Program-made: the position numbers and the translations under genes
Notes under the pieces: generated by a model
Databases searched by the model: none
What the model was told of the DNA's origin: nothing
What the model saw: the letters and a program-made list of their open reading frames with translations, nothing else
Shown here: positions 15,887-25,735 of the stretch, piece after piece
Position numbering within the stretch: position 1 is the first letter of the stretch
Layout of the letters: the number at the start of each line of letters is the position of its first letter
Assembly: GCF_030819175.1 (NCBI RefSeq)
Contig: NZ_JAUTBJ010000002.1
Coordinates: forward strand, 940,001-1,004,000
Length of the DNA stretch: 64,000 bases
Direction of reading: 5' to 3'
From: Sphingomonas sp. SORGH_AS_0879
GTDB lineage: Bacteria; Pseudomonadota; Alphaproteobacteria; Sphingomonadales; Sphingomonadaceae

Positions 15887-15935
15887 GCGGGTCAGGGGGC
15901 GAGCAGGATCCTCGCCCCCGAAGCCTGCCGCCGCG

Positions 15936-17264
15936 TCACCGGGCGGCGCTGACCTTCCACACCACGTTGCCGACATCGTCCGCGACGAGCAGCCCGCCCG
16001 TCTTGTCGACGATTACGCCCACGGGCCGTCCCTGTGCCTCGCCCTTGGCGTTGAGGAAGTCGCCGACCACCTCGACCGGCTTGGCATTGGCGACGGGGAA
16101 GTTGTTCGCGCCGAACGGTACGAACACCACCTTGTAGCCCGAGGCGGGCTTGCGATTCCAAGAGCCATGCTCGCCGATAAAGACCCCCTTGGCGAACCGG
16201 TCGCCCAGCCTGGCCCCCTTCGAGAAGGTCAGGCCCAGCGCCGCGACGTGCGGCCCCAGCGCATAGTCGGGACGCTTCACATATTGCTGGAGCGCGGGGT
16301 TGGCGGGCTCGACCCGCGTGTCGGGATAGCCGCCCCAATAATACCAGGGCCAGCCGAAATGGTCGCCGAATTCGACCTGGGTCAGATAGTCGGGCGCCAG
16401 GTCGGAGCCCAGCATGTCGCGCTCGTTGACCACGGTCCACAGCCGGCCGTTGCCCGGATTGATGGCCATGCCGTTCGGGTTGCGCAGCCCCGCCGCATAG
16501 ATCCGCCAATTCTTGTCCTTGGGCCAAACCTGGAGGATGGCGGCACGGTATTTTTCGGCGTCCATGCCGTTCTCGGCGATGTTGCTCGACGATCCGACCG
16601 AGACGAACAGCGTCTGCCCGTCACCCGACGCGATCACGTTGCGCGCCCAGTGATTGCCCGCCGGATTGAGCGGCACGACCTTTTCGGGCCTGGCGGTGAT
16701 CTTCGTCTCTCCCTCGCGATAGGGCACGCGGACCAGCGCGTCGGTGTCGGCGATGTAGAGTTGCCCGTCGAACAGCACCATGCCGAAGGGCGAGTTGAGC
16801 CCGGTCATGAACGGCGTCTTCACGTCCGCCACGCCGTCGCCATCGGTATCGCGGAGCAAGGTGATGCGGTTGGCCGACGGCACCGCCGCACCCGCGCGCC
16901 CGAGGAAGAAGTTCATCACCCGCTGCACCAGCCCGGCGCTGGGGCGGGGCGGCGAGTTCGTCTCGGCGACCAGCACGTCGCCATTGGGCAGTTCGTACAG
17001 CCAGCGCGGATGGTCGAACCCGGTGGCGAAGGACCGAATGGTCAGGCCCTGCGCCACGCTCGGCTTCGCGCCGTTCGTCCAGCCCACGGGTTTGGCGATG
17101 TTGACGGTCGGAATGACCTGCTCGCGCGGGGCCTGGATCGTCGGTTGGCGTCCGGCGACCTGATCGACGCTCAACCGCGCCCGATCGGGCCAGGCGAGCC
17201 AGGCGAAGACGGCGACACCGACCAGAACGAAAATGGCCAGCAGGATCAGGACATGTTTGCGCAT
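15936..17264 (-). CDS. PQQ-type soluble sugar (sorbosone) dehydrogenase family protein
   Basis: A 442-residue beta-propeller protein of the Gdh/L-sorbosone dehydrogenase family, probably periplasmic. The N-terminus (about 6-25, VLILLAIFVLVGVAVFAWLAW) is a signal anchor. Family features include FATGFDHPRWLYELPNGDVL, ETNSPP, LLRDTDGDGVAD, GLNSPFGM, a GNHWARNVI loop, AAGLRNPNGMAINP, WYWGGYPDT-like FGWPWYYWGGY and GEHGSWNRKP. Whether PQQ is actually bound cannot be told; no pqq genes are in the window. It converges with lysE and diverges from the next gene. Confidence 0.85.
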   Translation of the reverse strand: MRKHVLILLAIFVLVGVAVFAWLAWPDRARLSVDQVAGRQPTIQAPREQVIPTVNIAKPVGWTNGAKPSVAQGLTIRSFATGFDHPRWLYELPNGDVLVAETNSPPRPSAGLVQRVMNFFLGRAGAAVPSANRITLLRDTDGDGVADVKTPFMTGLNSPFGMVLFDGQLYIADTDALVRVPYREGETKITARPEKVVPLNPAGNHWARNVIASGDGQTLFVSVGSSSNIAENGMDAEKYRAAILQVWPKDKNWRIYAAGLRNPNGMAINPGNGRLWTVVNERDMLGSDLAPDYLTQVEFGDHFGWPWYYWGGYPDTRVEPANPALQQYVKRPDYALGPHVAALGLTFSKGARLGDRFAKGVFIGEHGSWNRKPASGYKVVFVPFGANNFPVANAKPVEVVGDFLNAKGEAQGRPVGVIVDKTGGLLVADDVGNVVWKVSAAR

Positions 17265-17387
17265 GGCGCGAAACTAGGCCGATGCCGGCGTGGGGGGAAG
17301 GGGGCCCTGCGCAAATCTCGCACTGGCACCGAAACGATATTTCCGACATTCTGCGGACGGCGTGGGCAAGGCTTGGGAGGGCATGAC

Positions 17388-18230
17388 ATGCGCATGGGGA
17401 TATGGAGCCGGGGGATCGCGATCCTTTCGTTGGTGGTGGCAGCAACTCCGGGGGCGGCGCAGGATCGCGACACGCCCAAGGGATCGCCGGGGCGGGATGT
17501 CGTCGTTCAGGGCGAGAGGCTGCCGAGCACCCAGGCCCCGCCGCCACCGGGCATCACGGTGCAGAGCGACCGGATCGTCAACCGCACGCTCGATGAAAAG
17601 GCGCAGATGTTCGTCCGCTGTGCGCCCTTCTTCCCGCCCAAGGTCCTGCGTCGCGCGATCGATGGTCAGCCCAACAGGCCGACGACCCTGCTCGCGATGG
17701 ACAGCTTCATCCGTGCCAATCAGGCCTGCTGGCCCGACATGCCGTCACCGCCCTTGCCTCCGCCGCCCGATCTGGCGAGTTGCTGGCAGGTCTATACCGT
17801 CACGGGCCTGCCGGTGTGCCGCAGCAATTATGACCGTGGCGCGGTGTTGGAAGCGGCGATCGCGCGATTCGCCCCTGACGCTGCCCTGACGGCGCAGGAG
17901 GTCGACGATCCGGCGGCGATCGCCCGACTGGAGGCGCGGGAGAAGCAGCGGTTGCTCTTCGCCTATCCGGACGAAAAAATCCGGGCGCAGGTCACGCAAT
18001 GCCTGGTTCGTGCGGAGCCGGAGGAAACCACACGGATGGTGCGTGCGCATGGCGATGCGGCGTTACAGACCCAATATGTCTATCGCATCCTCGACCGGGC
18101 CAGACATTGCCTGGGCAATCCCAAGCGGATCGAGGTCGAGCCGCTGTTTTTCCGTTACGCGCTGACCGACGCCTTTTATCGCTGGATCGTGGCGGTGCGC
18201 GACGTGGACTCGCTGCTTCCTGCCGCCTGA
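17388..18230 (+). CDS. Hypothetical secreted protein with conserved Cys residues
   Basis: A 280-residue protein with a signal peptide (MRMGIWSRGIAILSLVVAAT, cleavage likely after PGAAQ). It then has a Pro-rich linker, a region with FVRCAPFFPPKVLRRAIDGQ and several Cys (ACWP, SCWQ, PVCRS, QCLV, HCLG) that may form disulfides in the periplasm. I recognise no family. ATG 17388 is chosen because GGGAGG lies 8-13 bases upstream and the signal peptide starts there; the frame is open far upstream, but that part is antisense to the dehydrogenase gene. Confidence 0.7.
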   Translation: MRMGIWSRGIAILSLVVAATPGAAQDRDTPKGSPGRDVVVQGERLPSTQAPPPPGITVQSDRIVNRTLDEKAQMFVRCAPFFPPKVLRRAIDGQPNRPTTLLAMDSFIRANQACWPDMPSPPLPPPPDLASCWQVYTVTGLPVCRSNYDRGAVLEAAIARFAPDAALTAQEVDDPAAIARLEAREKQRLLFAYPDEKIRAQVTQCLVRAEPEETTRMVRAHGDAALQTQYVYRILDRARHCLGNPKRIEVEPLFFRYALTDAFYRWIVAVRDVDSLLPAA

Positions 18231-18538
18231 CCATGGCGGCCGCCGGTGCCACAGGGGAGCGCACCGGCGGCCTTCGATGGCGCGAATGTCAGGGAGGTTA
18301 TTCACGCCATCGATTCTTGAAACTGGCAAGTCCTCGTGCCCGCTTCGCTCTGGAGGGATTTACGATGCTCCAAGGCGACGCCTATGCACTGGCACGCTTC
18401 ATATCGCGCGTCGTTCACTCACGCTAACGCATCGGAATGGCTAGTGTGATCGAGCGAGTGATTTGCCATCGGCGCTTGTCGATCGAGCCGGATGACATCG
18501 ACCCGACCCGAGCCCCTTCCCGGAAGGAGAGGGGTGGA
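18231..18538. other. Non-coding gap with one strong hairpin
   Basis: GGCCGCCGGTGC (18238-18249) and GCACCGGCGGCC (18261-18272) form a perfect 12-bp stem eight bases after the preceding stop, without a T-run. It may be a terminator. The rest of the gap shows no convincing gene, only a 20-codon frame at 18364. Confidence 0.6.
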
Positions 18539-19027
18539 TCAGCCTGATATCATCGCGCTCTGAACCGTTCGCACCATATCATATCGGTCCAGCCCCGGAC
18601 CGTAACCATCGACCGTGACGCGCTCCGTCTGGAAGCCCAAGCGGGCGTAGAAGCCTTCGCTGTGCTGGCTGGTGTCGAGGTGCACTTGGGCGACGCCCGG
18701 CATCTCCGCCGCAGCGTGCAGCCGGGCCTGCGTCAGAAGGCGACCCAGACCCTGGCGGTGGAGGCCGTTCTCCACCATGCCCCAGCACAGATGCGCGGTG
18801 CTGGCGTCCGTCCCCAAGGCAAAGCCGCCACAGGCAACGATATGCCCGTCCCGCTCGATGACCTGAAACGCCCATTCCGCCGCGTGGCGTTCGAGGAAAC
18901 GCACGAAATCCGCCCGCTCCGACGGCGCGAAGAAACCGGGCGTGTTGCCGTCGAACAGCGCCAGGCACGCATCCCGGTCCGCCGCCCGATAGGCGCGGAT
19001 AAGGTCCTCCGACATGGTTTCGGTCAC
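18539..19027 (-). CDS. GNAT-family N-acetyltransferase
   Basis: A 162-residue acetyl-CoA-dependent acetyltransferase. The acetyl-CoA-binding segment is NGLHRQGLGRLLTQARLHAA (R/Q-x-x-G-x-G/A type), followed by VHLDTSQHSEGFYARLGFQ, a typical motif B. The substrate is unknown. The GTG start overlaps the stop of the upstream corC-like gene (GTGA), so it is translationally coupled to it; an ATG four codons later is the alternative start. Confidence 0.87.
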   Translation of the reverse strand: MTETMSEDLIRAYRAADRDACLALFDGNTPGFFAPSERADFVRFLERHAAEWAFQVIERDGHIVACGGFALGTDASTAHLCWGMVENGLHRQGLGRLLTQARLHAAAEMPGVAQVHLDTSQHSEGFYARLGFQTERVTVDGYGPGLDRYDMVRTVQSAMISG

Positions 19028-19929
19028 TCGACTTCAGACGCCACCGCCGGATGCAGGCGCAGGCGATGGATGCGGCGTTCGTCCGCTTCGGTCACCTCGA
19101 TCCGCCAGCCGCTGGGATGGTCGATACAGGTGCCGGTCGGGGGAACCTGACCCGCCAGCACGGCGGTCAGGCCGCCCAGCGTGTCGACATCGTCCTCGGC
19201 CTCTTCGAGCGCGGGATCGACCGCGCGGCCGACTTCTTCCAGGCTGACCCGCGCATCCGCATCCCAGGCCCCGCCGTCGAGCGGCACCAGCAACGCTTGC
19301 GGCGCGTCGTCATGCTCGTCCTCGATCTCGCCGACGATTTCCTCGATCAGATCCTCGATGGTGACGAGGCCCTCGGTGCCCGAATATTCGTCCAGCACCA
19401 CCGCCAGATGCACCCGCTTCTGGCGCATATCGGCGAGCAGATCGAGCGCGCCGCGCGACATGGGGACATAGAGCGGATCGCGGATCAGCCCGGAAATCGT
19501 CTCAGGGTGCGCGGCCCCGGTCGCCAGGATGTTGAAGACATCCTTGATATGGACCATGCCGATGATCGAATCGAGCGTCTCGCGATAGACGGGCAGGCGG
19601 CTATGCCCCGCCTCGGCGAAGATCTGGACCAGATGGTCGAAGGTCGTCCGCTCCTCGACCGCGATGATGTCGGCACGGGGCACGCCCACGTCACCGGCAT
19701 CGCGCTCGCCGAAATGCAGGAGGTTGCGGACCATCTGCCGCTCCAGCGGGGTCAGGTCGCCCTTGGCGTCGGGGCCCGGATCGCCCTCATGCCGGTCGAT
19801 CGCGTCTTCCAGCTGGTCGCGCAGGGATTCTTCGTGCTCGCCGCCGAAGATCAGGCTTTTCAGCCCGCGCCATATACTGGATTCGTTGGAGTCACCGTTG
19901 CCGGTGCTGCTACTGGGGCCGTCGGCCAT
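19024..19929 (-). CDS. corC: CorC/hemolysin-like CBS-domain protein
   Basis: A 301-residue cytosolic protein with an N-terminal segment, two CBS domains (about 75-195: VPRADIIAVEERTTF, HSRLPVYRETLDSIIGMVHI, then VHLAVVLDEYSGTEGLVTIE) and a C-terminal transporter-associated (CorC_HlyC) domain (about 215-295). Relatives are linked to magnesium/cobalt efflux or to membrane-associated functions next to Lnt. The gene lies 9 bases after ybeY in the conserved phoH-ybeY-corC order, so it is part of that operon. Confidence 0.9.
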   Translation of the reverse strand: MADGPSSSTGNGDSNESSIWRGLKSLIFGGEHEESLRDQLEDAIDRHEGDPGPDAKGDLTPLERQMVRNLLHFGERDAGDVGVPRADIIAVEERTTFDHLVQIFAEAGHSRLPVYRETLDSIIGMVHIKDVFNILATGAAHPETISGLIRDPLYVPMSRGALDLLADMRQKRVHLAVVLDEYSGTEGLVTIEDLIEEIVGEIEDEHDDAPQALLVPLDGGAWDADARVSLEEVGRAVDPALEEAEDDVDTLGGLTAVLAGQVPPTGTCIDHPSGWRIEVTEADERRIHRLRLHPAVASEVE

Positions 19930-19938
19930 CGGGGGGTG

Positions 19939-20454
19939 TCAGTCCTCGCGTACGTGATAGGGGTCGTCGATGCCGAGGCTGGCCAGCGCGTCGCGTTCGA
20001 TCGCTTCCATCGCCTCCGCCTCGTCATCGTTCATATGGTCATAGCCTAGCAGATGCAGAACGCCATGCACCAGAAGATGAGTCGCATGCGTTTCGGTCGC
20101 GATGCCACGCTCGGCGGCCTCCGCGACGCAGACGCCATGGGCCAGCACGATGTCGCCCAGCAACACCTCGCCATCGTCCGAATTCTGCGTCACCGTCTCG
20201 ATCAGGTCGGGCTGGACCATGGGGAAGGACAGGACGTTGGTCGGCTTGTCCTTCTGCCGATATTGGCGGTTCAGCGCATGGACCTCGTCATCGCTGGTCA
20301 GCCGGACCGAAATCTCGATGGTCGCGGGCGTGGTCAGCAGCGGCCCATGCGGCGTCCGCTCGATCGCGGCGCGCGCGGCGCGGGTGGCAAGCGCGGTCCA
20401 CTGGTCTTCGTCCCCGGACCAGGGCTCTTCATGGATCAGCGCAATCTCGATCAT
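19939..20454 (-). CDS. ybeY: Endoribonuclease YbeY
   Basis: A 171-residue zinc-dependent RNase involved in 16S rRNA 3' end maturation and ribosome quality control. The metal-binding signature HGVLHLLGYDH gives His130, His134 and His140, preceded by the family segments LNRQYRQKDKPTNVLSFP and LLGDIVLAHGV. It is a little longer at the N-terminus than E. coli YbeY. It sits between phoH (upstream, gap of 87 bases) and corC (downstream, gap of 9). Confidence 0.95.
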   Translation of the reverse strand: MIEIALIHEEPWSGDEDQWTALATRAARAAIERTPHGPLLTTPATIEISVRLTSDDEVHALNRQYRQKDKPTNVLSFPMVQPDLIETVTQNSDDGEVLLGDIVLAHGVCVAEAAERGIATETHATHLLVHGVLHLLGYDHMNDDEAEAMEAIERDALASLGIDDPYHVRED

Positions 20455-20541
20455 CGGAGCCTTTCCGGAAATAGGGTGCGGACGAGGTGAAAATCGCCGC
20501 CCCCTAACAACAGTTCCACCGTTACGCCATCGAAAGCAGGG

Positions 20542-21540
<999 letters not shown>

Positions 21541-21948
21541 GCGGTCCTTTCACCGTCTGTGGTTGCCACCAAGATGGGGGCGACGGGATCGGAACGCCAG
21601 CGAAATTGCATGACATAGGTGTGACGGCGGGAGGTTTTTGGCGCGCGGAGGCGCAGAGGGCGCAGAGAAGAAGAGCCCACCCTCGCGATCGGGAGACCTT
21701 CTTCTACCTCCGCGCTCTCTGCGCCTCTGCGCGATCAAAGGAAAATGGTTCACGCGAAGCCGCGAAGGCGCAAAGATGGTACGCCCGGCTGCGCACTGTG
21801 TCCATCAGCCTCCGGTCGCCTCAAAGTCTTCCGGCTGCGATGACGAGATGCATCATCCGCAAATGCAGCGCCTTTGCGCCTTCGCGTGAACAAAATCTTT
21901 GGCGTGGGCTTCGACTTCGCTCAGCCTGAACGGAGGAAAGGAAGGGGC
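21541..21948. repeat. Gene-free region of long inverted repeats
   Basis: Two nested families are present. GGAGGCGCAGAGGGCGCAGAG (near 21651) faces its complement CTCTCTGCGCCTCTGCGCG (near 21715). CGCGAAGCCGCGAAGGCGCA (near 21754) faces TTTGCGCCTTCGCGTGAAC (near 21870). The 26-bp dispersed unit closes the block at 21908-21933. Related CGCGAAG/CGCGGAG units recur at 60808-60870 and 61063-61140. No gene seen. Confidence 0.75.
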
Positions 21949-23271
21949 TTACGCCGCCTCGCGGATCTTTGCCTGTCCGGTCAGCGAGTTGGGACCGGCC
22001 GCGACCAGTTCCACCTCGACGAGATCGCCGATCCGGTGGTCGCCGATCAGATGGACCGACTGGAGCCAGGGGGACTTGCCCAGCATCTGGCCGGGCAGCT
22101 TGCCGCGCCGTTCGATCAACACGGTGCAGGTCCGGCCGACGCTGGCGGCGTTGAACGCGTGCTGGTCGCGGTTGAGCGCCGCTTGCAGGCGCTGGAGTCG
22201 GTCGTCCATCACCTCCGCCGGAACCTGGTCCGCCATGGTCGCCGCCGGGGTGCCGGGGCGGGGGGAATATTTGAAGCTGAACGCCTGGGCATGACCCATC
22301 GCATCGACCAGGCTCAGCGTGTGGGCGAACTCCGCCTCGGTTTCGCCGGGGAAGCCGACGATGAAATCGCCCGACAGCGCGATGTCGGGCCGCACCGCCC
22401 GAACGCGGTCGATCAGCCGCATATAGCTGTCGCGACTATGCTGGCGGTTCATCGCCTTCAGGATGCGGTCATTGCCCGACTGGACCGGCAGATGCAGGAA
22501 GGGCATCAGGCTCTCGACATCGCGGTGCGCGTCGATCAGCCCTTGCGTCATGTCGTTGGGGTGGCTGGTGGTATAGCGGATGCGGTGCAGCCCCGGAATC
22601 CGGTCCAACTCGCGGATCAGGCCGTGCAGGCCGCGATTGTCCGCATCGTTCCAGGCGTTGACGTTCTGGCCCAGCAGCGTGATCTCACGCGCGCCCGCAT
22701 CGACCAGCGCCTTGGCCTCGTCGACGATCGCCGCGAAGGGACGGCTGACCTCCGCGCCGCGCGTATAGGGCACCACGCAATAGGTGCAGAATTTGTCGCA
22801 GCCTTCCTGCACCGTCAGAAAGGCGGACGGGTTCACCTTGCGACGACCGGGCAGGTGGCCGAACTTCGACTCGACCGGCATGTCCGTGTCGAGCGCCGCC
22901 TCGCCCGCCGCCGCCTTGGCGACGAGTGCGGGCAGGTTGTGATAGGCCTGCGGTCCGACGACCACGTCCACCTTGGCGCGACGGACGATCTCCGCGCCCT
23001 CGGCCTGCGCGACGCAGCCCGCGACCGCGATCATCGGCTTGCGGCCCTGTTCGCCCGCGTCCTTCCGAAGACGCCCGATGTCCGAATAGACCTTCTCGGT
23101 CGCCTTTTCGCGGATGTGGCAGGTGTTGAGCACGACCAGATCGGCGGCGGCGGCGTCGTCGGTCGCGGACAGGCCTTGCGCGGCCATCAATTCGGCCATG
23201 CGCTCGCCGTCATAGACGTTCATCTGACAGCCGAAGGACTTGACGTGAAAGGTCTTGGGGGATGCGGGCAT
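21949..23271 (-). CDS. miaB: tRNA-2-methylthio-N6-dimethylallyladenosine synthase
   Basis: MiaB is a radical-SAM enzyme that adds the methylthio group to i6A37 of tRNA. The 440-residue protein has the N-terminal MTTase domain with Cys15 (FGCQMNVYD), Cys51 (NTCHIREKA) and Cys86 (AGCVAQAEG) for the auxiliary cluster. The radical-SAM cysteines are Cys158, Cys162 and Cys165 (CDKFCTYC). A TRAM domain forms the C-terminus. Length and motifs are complete. It reads in the same direction as the upstream plsC and fur genes, with a gap of 63 bases to plsC. Confidence 0.96.
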   Translation of the reverse strand: MPASPKTFHVKSFGCQMNVYDGERMAELMAAQGLSATDDAAAADLVVLNTCHIREKATEKVYSDIGRLRKDAGEQGRKPMIAVAGCVAQAEGAEIVRRAKVDVVVGPQAYHNLPALVAKAAAGEAALDTDMPVESKFGHLPGRRKVNPSAFLTVQEGCDKFCTYCVVPYTRGAEVSRPFAAIVDEAKALVDAGAREITLLGQNVNAWNDADNRGLHGLIRELDRIPGLHRIRYTTSHPNDMTQGLIDAHRDVESLMPFLHLPVQSGNDRILKAMNRQHSRDSYMRLIDRVRAVRPDIALSGDFIVGFPGETEAEFAHTLSLVDAMGHAQAFSFKYSPRPGTPAATMADQVPAEVMDDRLQRLQAALNRDQHAFNAASVGRTCTVLIERRGKLPGQMLGKSPWLQSVHLIGDHRIGDLVEVELVAAGPNSLTGQAKIREAA

Positions 23272-23334
23272 GACGCGCCCCTTATCGCAAATCGGGCCGC
23301 GTCGCCAGCACCCGGCAATCCGTCGTCCCGCGCG

Positions 23335-24000
23335 TCAGGACGCGGCGATCCGCGCGCGTGCCTCCGCCGCCATGGCCTTGCGGTCGGGAAAGTCGGCGGG
23401 GTCGAAGGGGGCGAGATAGTGGAGCGTCACCGTGAACCGCCCCGCGCGGCGCAGGACCCGTTTGGCATGGGCATCCCCCGCATCCTCGCCCAGCCACGCC
23501 AGATCGGCGGCCGCCGCGCCATAGTCGATCCGCACCGGCTGCACCCGGATGCAGGGGACCGGCGGGACGAGCGCGGCGAACAGGGCGGGCTTGAAGGGCA
23601 GGAGCGACAGATCGTCGCCGGTCGTGCCCTCGGGAAAGATCGCCAAGGGCTGTCCCTCGGTCAGCGCCGCGCGGATCGTCGCGACCTGATCGCCGACGCC
23701 CAGCCGGTCGCCGCGCGCGACGAAGAGGGTGCGGTTGAGGCTCGCCAGCCAGCCGATCAGCGGCAGGCTCGCCACCTCCGCCTTGGCGACGAAGCGTGCG
23801 CCCGACGTGCCCGCCAGCAGAAGAATATCGAACCAGCTCAGGTGGTTGGCCGCGATTGCCGCATCGCGGGTCAGCGGCTGGCCGACCACCCGGATATCCG
23901 CGCCCAGAATGACGGCCACCCGCCGCAGGAACCGGCGCGGCCAGGGCGAGTCCCGCCCCAGCGCCCGCCACGCGCCGTGCAGCGCCAGCGCGACCAGCAA
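23335..24000 (-). CDS. plsC: 1-acyl-sn-glycerol-3-phosphate acyltransferase
   Basis: A 221-residue membrane-associated acyltransferase making phosphatidic acid from lysophosphatidic acid. The HX4D motif is NHLSWFD (His53, Asp58), followed by FVAKAEVASLPLIGWL and FPEGTTGDD (about 122-130). The frame stays open a further 40 codons upstream, and that part (RAAGRLSCIIGTLLVALALHG) also looks like a family N-terminus. It contains no ATG and spans the fur terminator, so TTG 24000 is the only ordinary start. The true start is uncertain. Confidence 0.85.
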   Translation of the reverse strand: MLVALALHGAWRALGRDSPWPRRFLRRVAVILGADIRVVGQPLTRDAAIAANHLSWFDILLLAGTSGARFVAKAEVASLPLIGWLASLNRTLFVARGDRLGVGDQVATIRAALTEGQPLAIFPEGTTGDDLSLLPFKPALFAALVPPVPCIRVQPVRIDYGAAAADLAWLGEDAGDAHAKRVLRRAGRFTVTLHYLAPFDPADFPDRKAMAAEARARIAAS

Positions 24001-24015
24001 GGTGCCGATAATGCA

Positions 24016-24048
24016 AGAAAGGCGACCTGCTGCGCGCAGGCCGCCTTT
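24016..24048 (-). terminator. Terminator-like hairpin after fur
   Basis: AAAGGCGGCCTGC and GCAGGTCGCCTTT pair along 13 positions with one G-T wobble, closed by a short GCGCA loop. It lies about 40 bases past the fur stop and directly upstream of plsC, and ends in TTTCTT on the minus strand. Confidence 0.75.
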
Positions 24049-24084
24049 ACGGTCGCGCGTCGATCGAGGCGGCGACCGCCGCCA

Positions 24085-24507
24085 TCAGTTCTTGCGGTCG
24101 AGGCTGACGCCGTAAAGCTCCATCCGGTGATCGACCAGGCGGAAGCCCAGCTTTTCGGCGATCGCCTTTTGCAGTTGCTCCAGTTCGGGGTCGACGAACT
24201 CGATCACCCGGCCCGTCTCGACATCGATCAGATGGTCGTGATGTGCTTCGGGCGAGGGTTCGTAGCGGGCGCGGCCGTCGCCGAAATCGTGGCGGTCGAG
24301 GATGCCCGCCTCTTCGAACAGGCGGACCGTGCGGTACACCGTCGCGATCGAGATGCCCGGATCGATCTTGGCGGCGCGCTCATAGACCTTTTCCACATCG
24401 GGATGGTCCTCCGCTTCCGACAGGACGCGGGCGATCACGCGGCGCTGTTCGGTGATGCGCAGTCCTTTTTGTGCGCACAGCGCTTCGAGATCGATTTTGC
24501 GGGCCAT
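24085..24507 (-). CDS. fur: Ferric uptake regulator family repressor
   Basis: A 140-residue metal-dependent regulator. The winged-helix part contains RITEQRRVIARVL and GISIATVYRTVRLFEEAGI. The metal site residues are His35, His73, the HHDH cluster at about 89-92, Glu103 and His127. The C-terminal CxxC structural zinc pairs of E. coli Fur are absent, as in many alphaproteobacterial Fur/Mur proteins, so it may sense iron or manganese. It lies between rimI/tsaB upstream and plsC/miaB, a common order in sphingomonads as I recall. Confidence 0.92.
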   Translation of the reverse strand: MARKIDLEALCAQKGLRITEQRRVIARVLSEAEDHPDVEKVYERAAKIDPGISIATVYRTVRLFEEAGILDRHDFGDGRARYEPSPEAHHDHLIDVETGRVIEFVDPELEQLQKAIAEKLGFRLVDHRMELYGVSLDRKN

Positions 24508-24605
24508 GGTAACGTGTAACTCCTCGGGCTGATCCCCTCTCTACGCGCAAAGCACTATTGCGAAAAGGGATAGCGACTCGCAATAACCCGGAAACTGTGA
24601 TCGGG

Positions 24606-25076
24606 TCAGCCGATGGCTCGGGAATAGGTGTGGGCGTCGTAATGCCGCCCGTCCGCGCCCTTGTAATAATTGCGCCGTTCGCCGCATTTCTCAAAGCCGT
24701 GCGCGGTATAGAACAGCACGGCCGGATTGTTCGACCGGACCTCCAGATGCAGCGTGACCACCCCGCGCGCGGCGCAGTCGGCGACGACCATGCGGACCAG
24801 CGCGCTGGCGATGCCGCTGCGGCGGTGATCGGGCGCGACGCCGAGCAGCAGCAATTCCGCCTCGTCCATCACCGAGCGGGTCAGTGCGAAGCCCACCGCG
24901 TCGCCGCCCGCTTCCGCGATCAGCAGGTGAATGCCCGGCATGGCCATCACGCCGAGCAATTGCGCGCGGGTCCACGCCTCTCCCCATTGCGGGTCGAAGG
25001 CGGCGGCCATGACCTGTTCGACGACCCCGGCATCACGCGCATCGCCGCCGCGCAGTGTCAGGCTGAGGCTGGCCAT
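24606..25076 (-). CDS. rimI: Ribosomal-protein-alanine N-acetyltransferase-like GNAT
   Basis: A 156-residue GNAT enzyme. The acetyl-CoA loop is LGVAPDHRRSGIASALVRMV (V-x-x-x-x-R-x-x-G-x-A/G), followed by LHLEVRSNNPAVLFYTAHGF, the classic RimI signature, and RRNYYKGADGRHYDAHTYSR. The known substrate of RimI is the N-terminus of ribosomal protein S18. The ATG at 25076 overlaps the tsaB stop by one base (TGATG), which decides the start. The tsaB-rimI pairing is common in bacteria and supports the assignment. Confidence 0.92.
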   Translation of the reverse strand: MASLSLTLRGGDARDAGVVEQVMAAAFDPQWGEAWTRAQLLGVMAMPGIHLLIAEAGGDAVGFALTRSVMDEAELLLLGVAPDHRRSGIASALVRMVVADCAARGVVTLHLEVRSNNPAVLFYTAHGFEKCGERRNYYKGADGRHYDAHTYSRAIG

Positions 25077-25726
25077 CAGGCGGCGAGCCCCGGCGGCGTG
25101 ATCCCGCCGGGCAGCTTGGCGTCGGGCGCGCGGCCATAGACGGGGCGGGGGGGCAGGTCGGTCAGGGCGGCGGGCAGGCGCCACGCCTCCGCCGCATTGG
25201 GCAACGCCTCGACCACGGGCAGGTCGGCTTGCAGCGCGGTCAGCCAGCGCACACCGTTGCCCACCGCCGTCCGCCCGTCGAGCGCTGCCAGCGCCGCATC
25301 GGGCTTCATCGACGCGAAGAGGGAGAGCGGGGTCAGGTCACGCGCGAAAGCCTGTACGAAGACCTCGCCATGTCCGCCCTCCAGCACGACCGAGACACTC
25401 TCGTCCGGCGAGTCCGCGAAAAAGGCGGCGGCGACCAGCGCCAGCGAATTGTAGCCCGACGCGCTCGCCCCCCAACCCAGTGCCAGCCCGCGCGCGGCGG
25501 CGATGCCCACGCGGATGCCGGTGAAGCTGCCGGGGCCGCAATCGACCAGGATGCGCTCTGCCCGTCCGCCATCCGGCAGGGCGGCGATCATCGGCACCAG
25601 CTTTTCGGCATGGCCGCGCCCGACCACGTCATGCGCGCGGGCGATCACCCGGTCGCCGTCGAGCAGGGCGACCGAGCAGGCGGCGGTGGCGGTGTCGATG
25701 ACCAGCGTGCGCAAGGTGCGGCTCAC
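25076..25726 (-). CDS. tsaB: tRNA threonylcarbamoyladenosine biosynthesis protein TsaB
   Basis: A 216-residue ASKHA-fold partner of TsaD in making t6A37 in tRNA. The N-terminus LVIDTATAACSVALLDGD and the motif ILVDCGPGSFTGIRVGIAAA are diagnostic. The C-terminal half is degenerate, as usual for TsaB, which has no catalytic site of its own. It is coupled by overlap to rimI and lies nine bases after the nitroreductase-like gene. Confidence 0.95.
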   Translation of the reverse strand: MSRTLRTLVIDTATAACSVALLDGDRVIARAHDVVGRGHAEKLVPMIAALPDGGRAERILVDCGPGSFTGIRVGIAAARGLALGWGASASGYNSLALVAAAFFADSPDESVSVVLEGGHGEVFVQAFARDLTPLSLFASMKPDAALAALDGRTAVGNGVRWLTALQADLPVVEALPNAAEAWRLPAALTDLPPRPVYGRAPDAKLPGGITPPGLAA

Positions 25727-25735
25727 GGAGGCGGC

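Noticed and set aside
16167..17387. Long open frame running upstream of the 17388-18230 secreted-protein gene
   Set aside because: It is antisense to the dehydrogenase gene at 15936-17264, has Arg/Gly-rich shadow composition, and the signal peptide with its ribosome site begins at 17388.
18364..18426. 20-codon frame in the gap before the GNAT gene
   Set aside because: Too short, no recognisable motif, and nothing else supports expression.
22580..24519. Very long plus-strand open frame opposite miaB, plsC and fur
   Set aside because: Shadow frame of high-GC coding DNA on the other strand; low-complexity His/Arg/Asp-rich translation without any motif.
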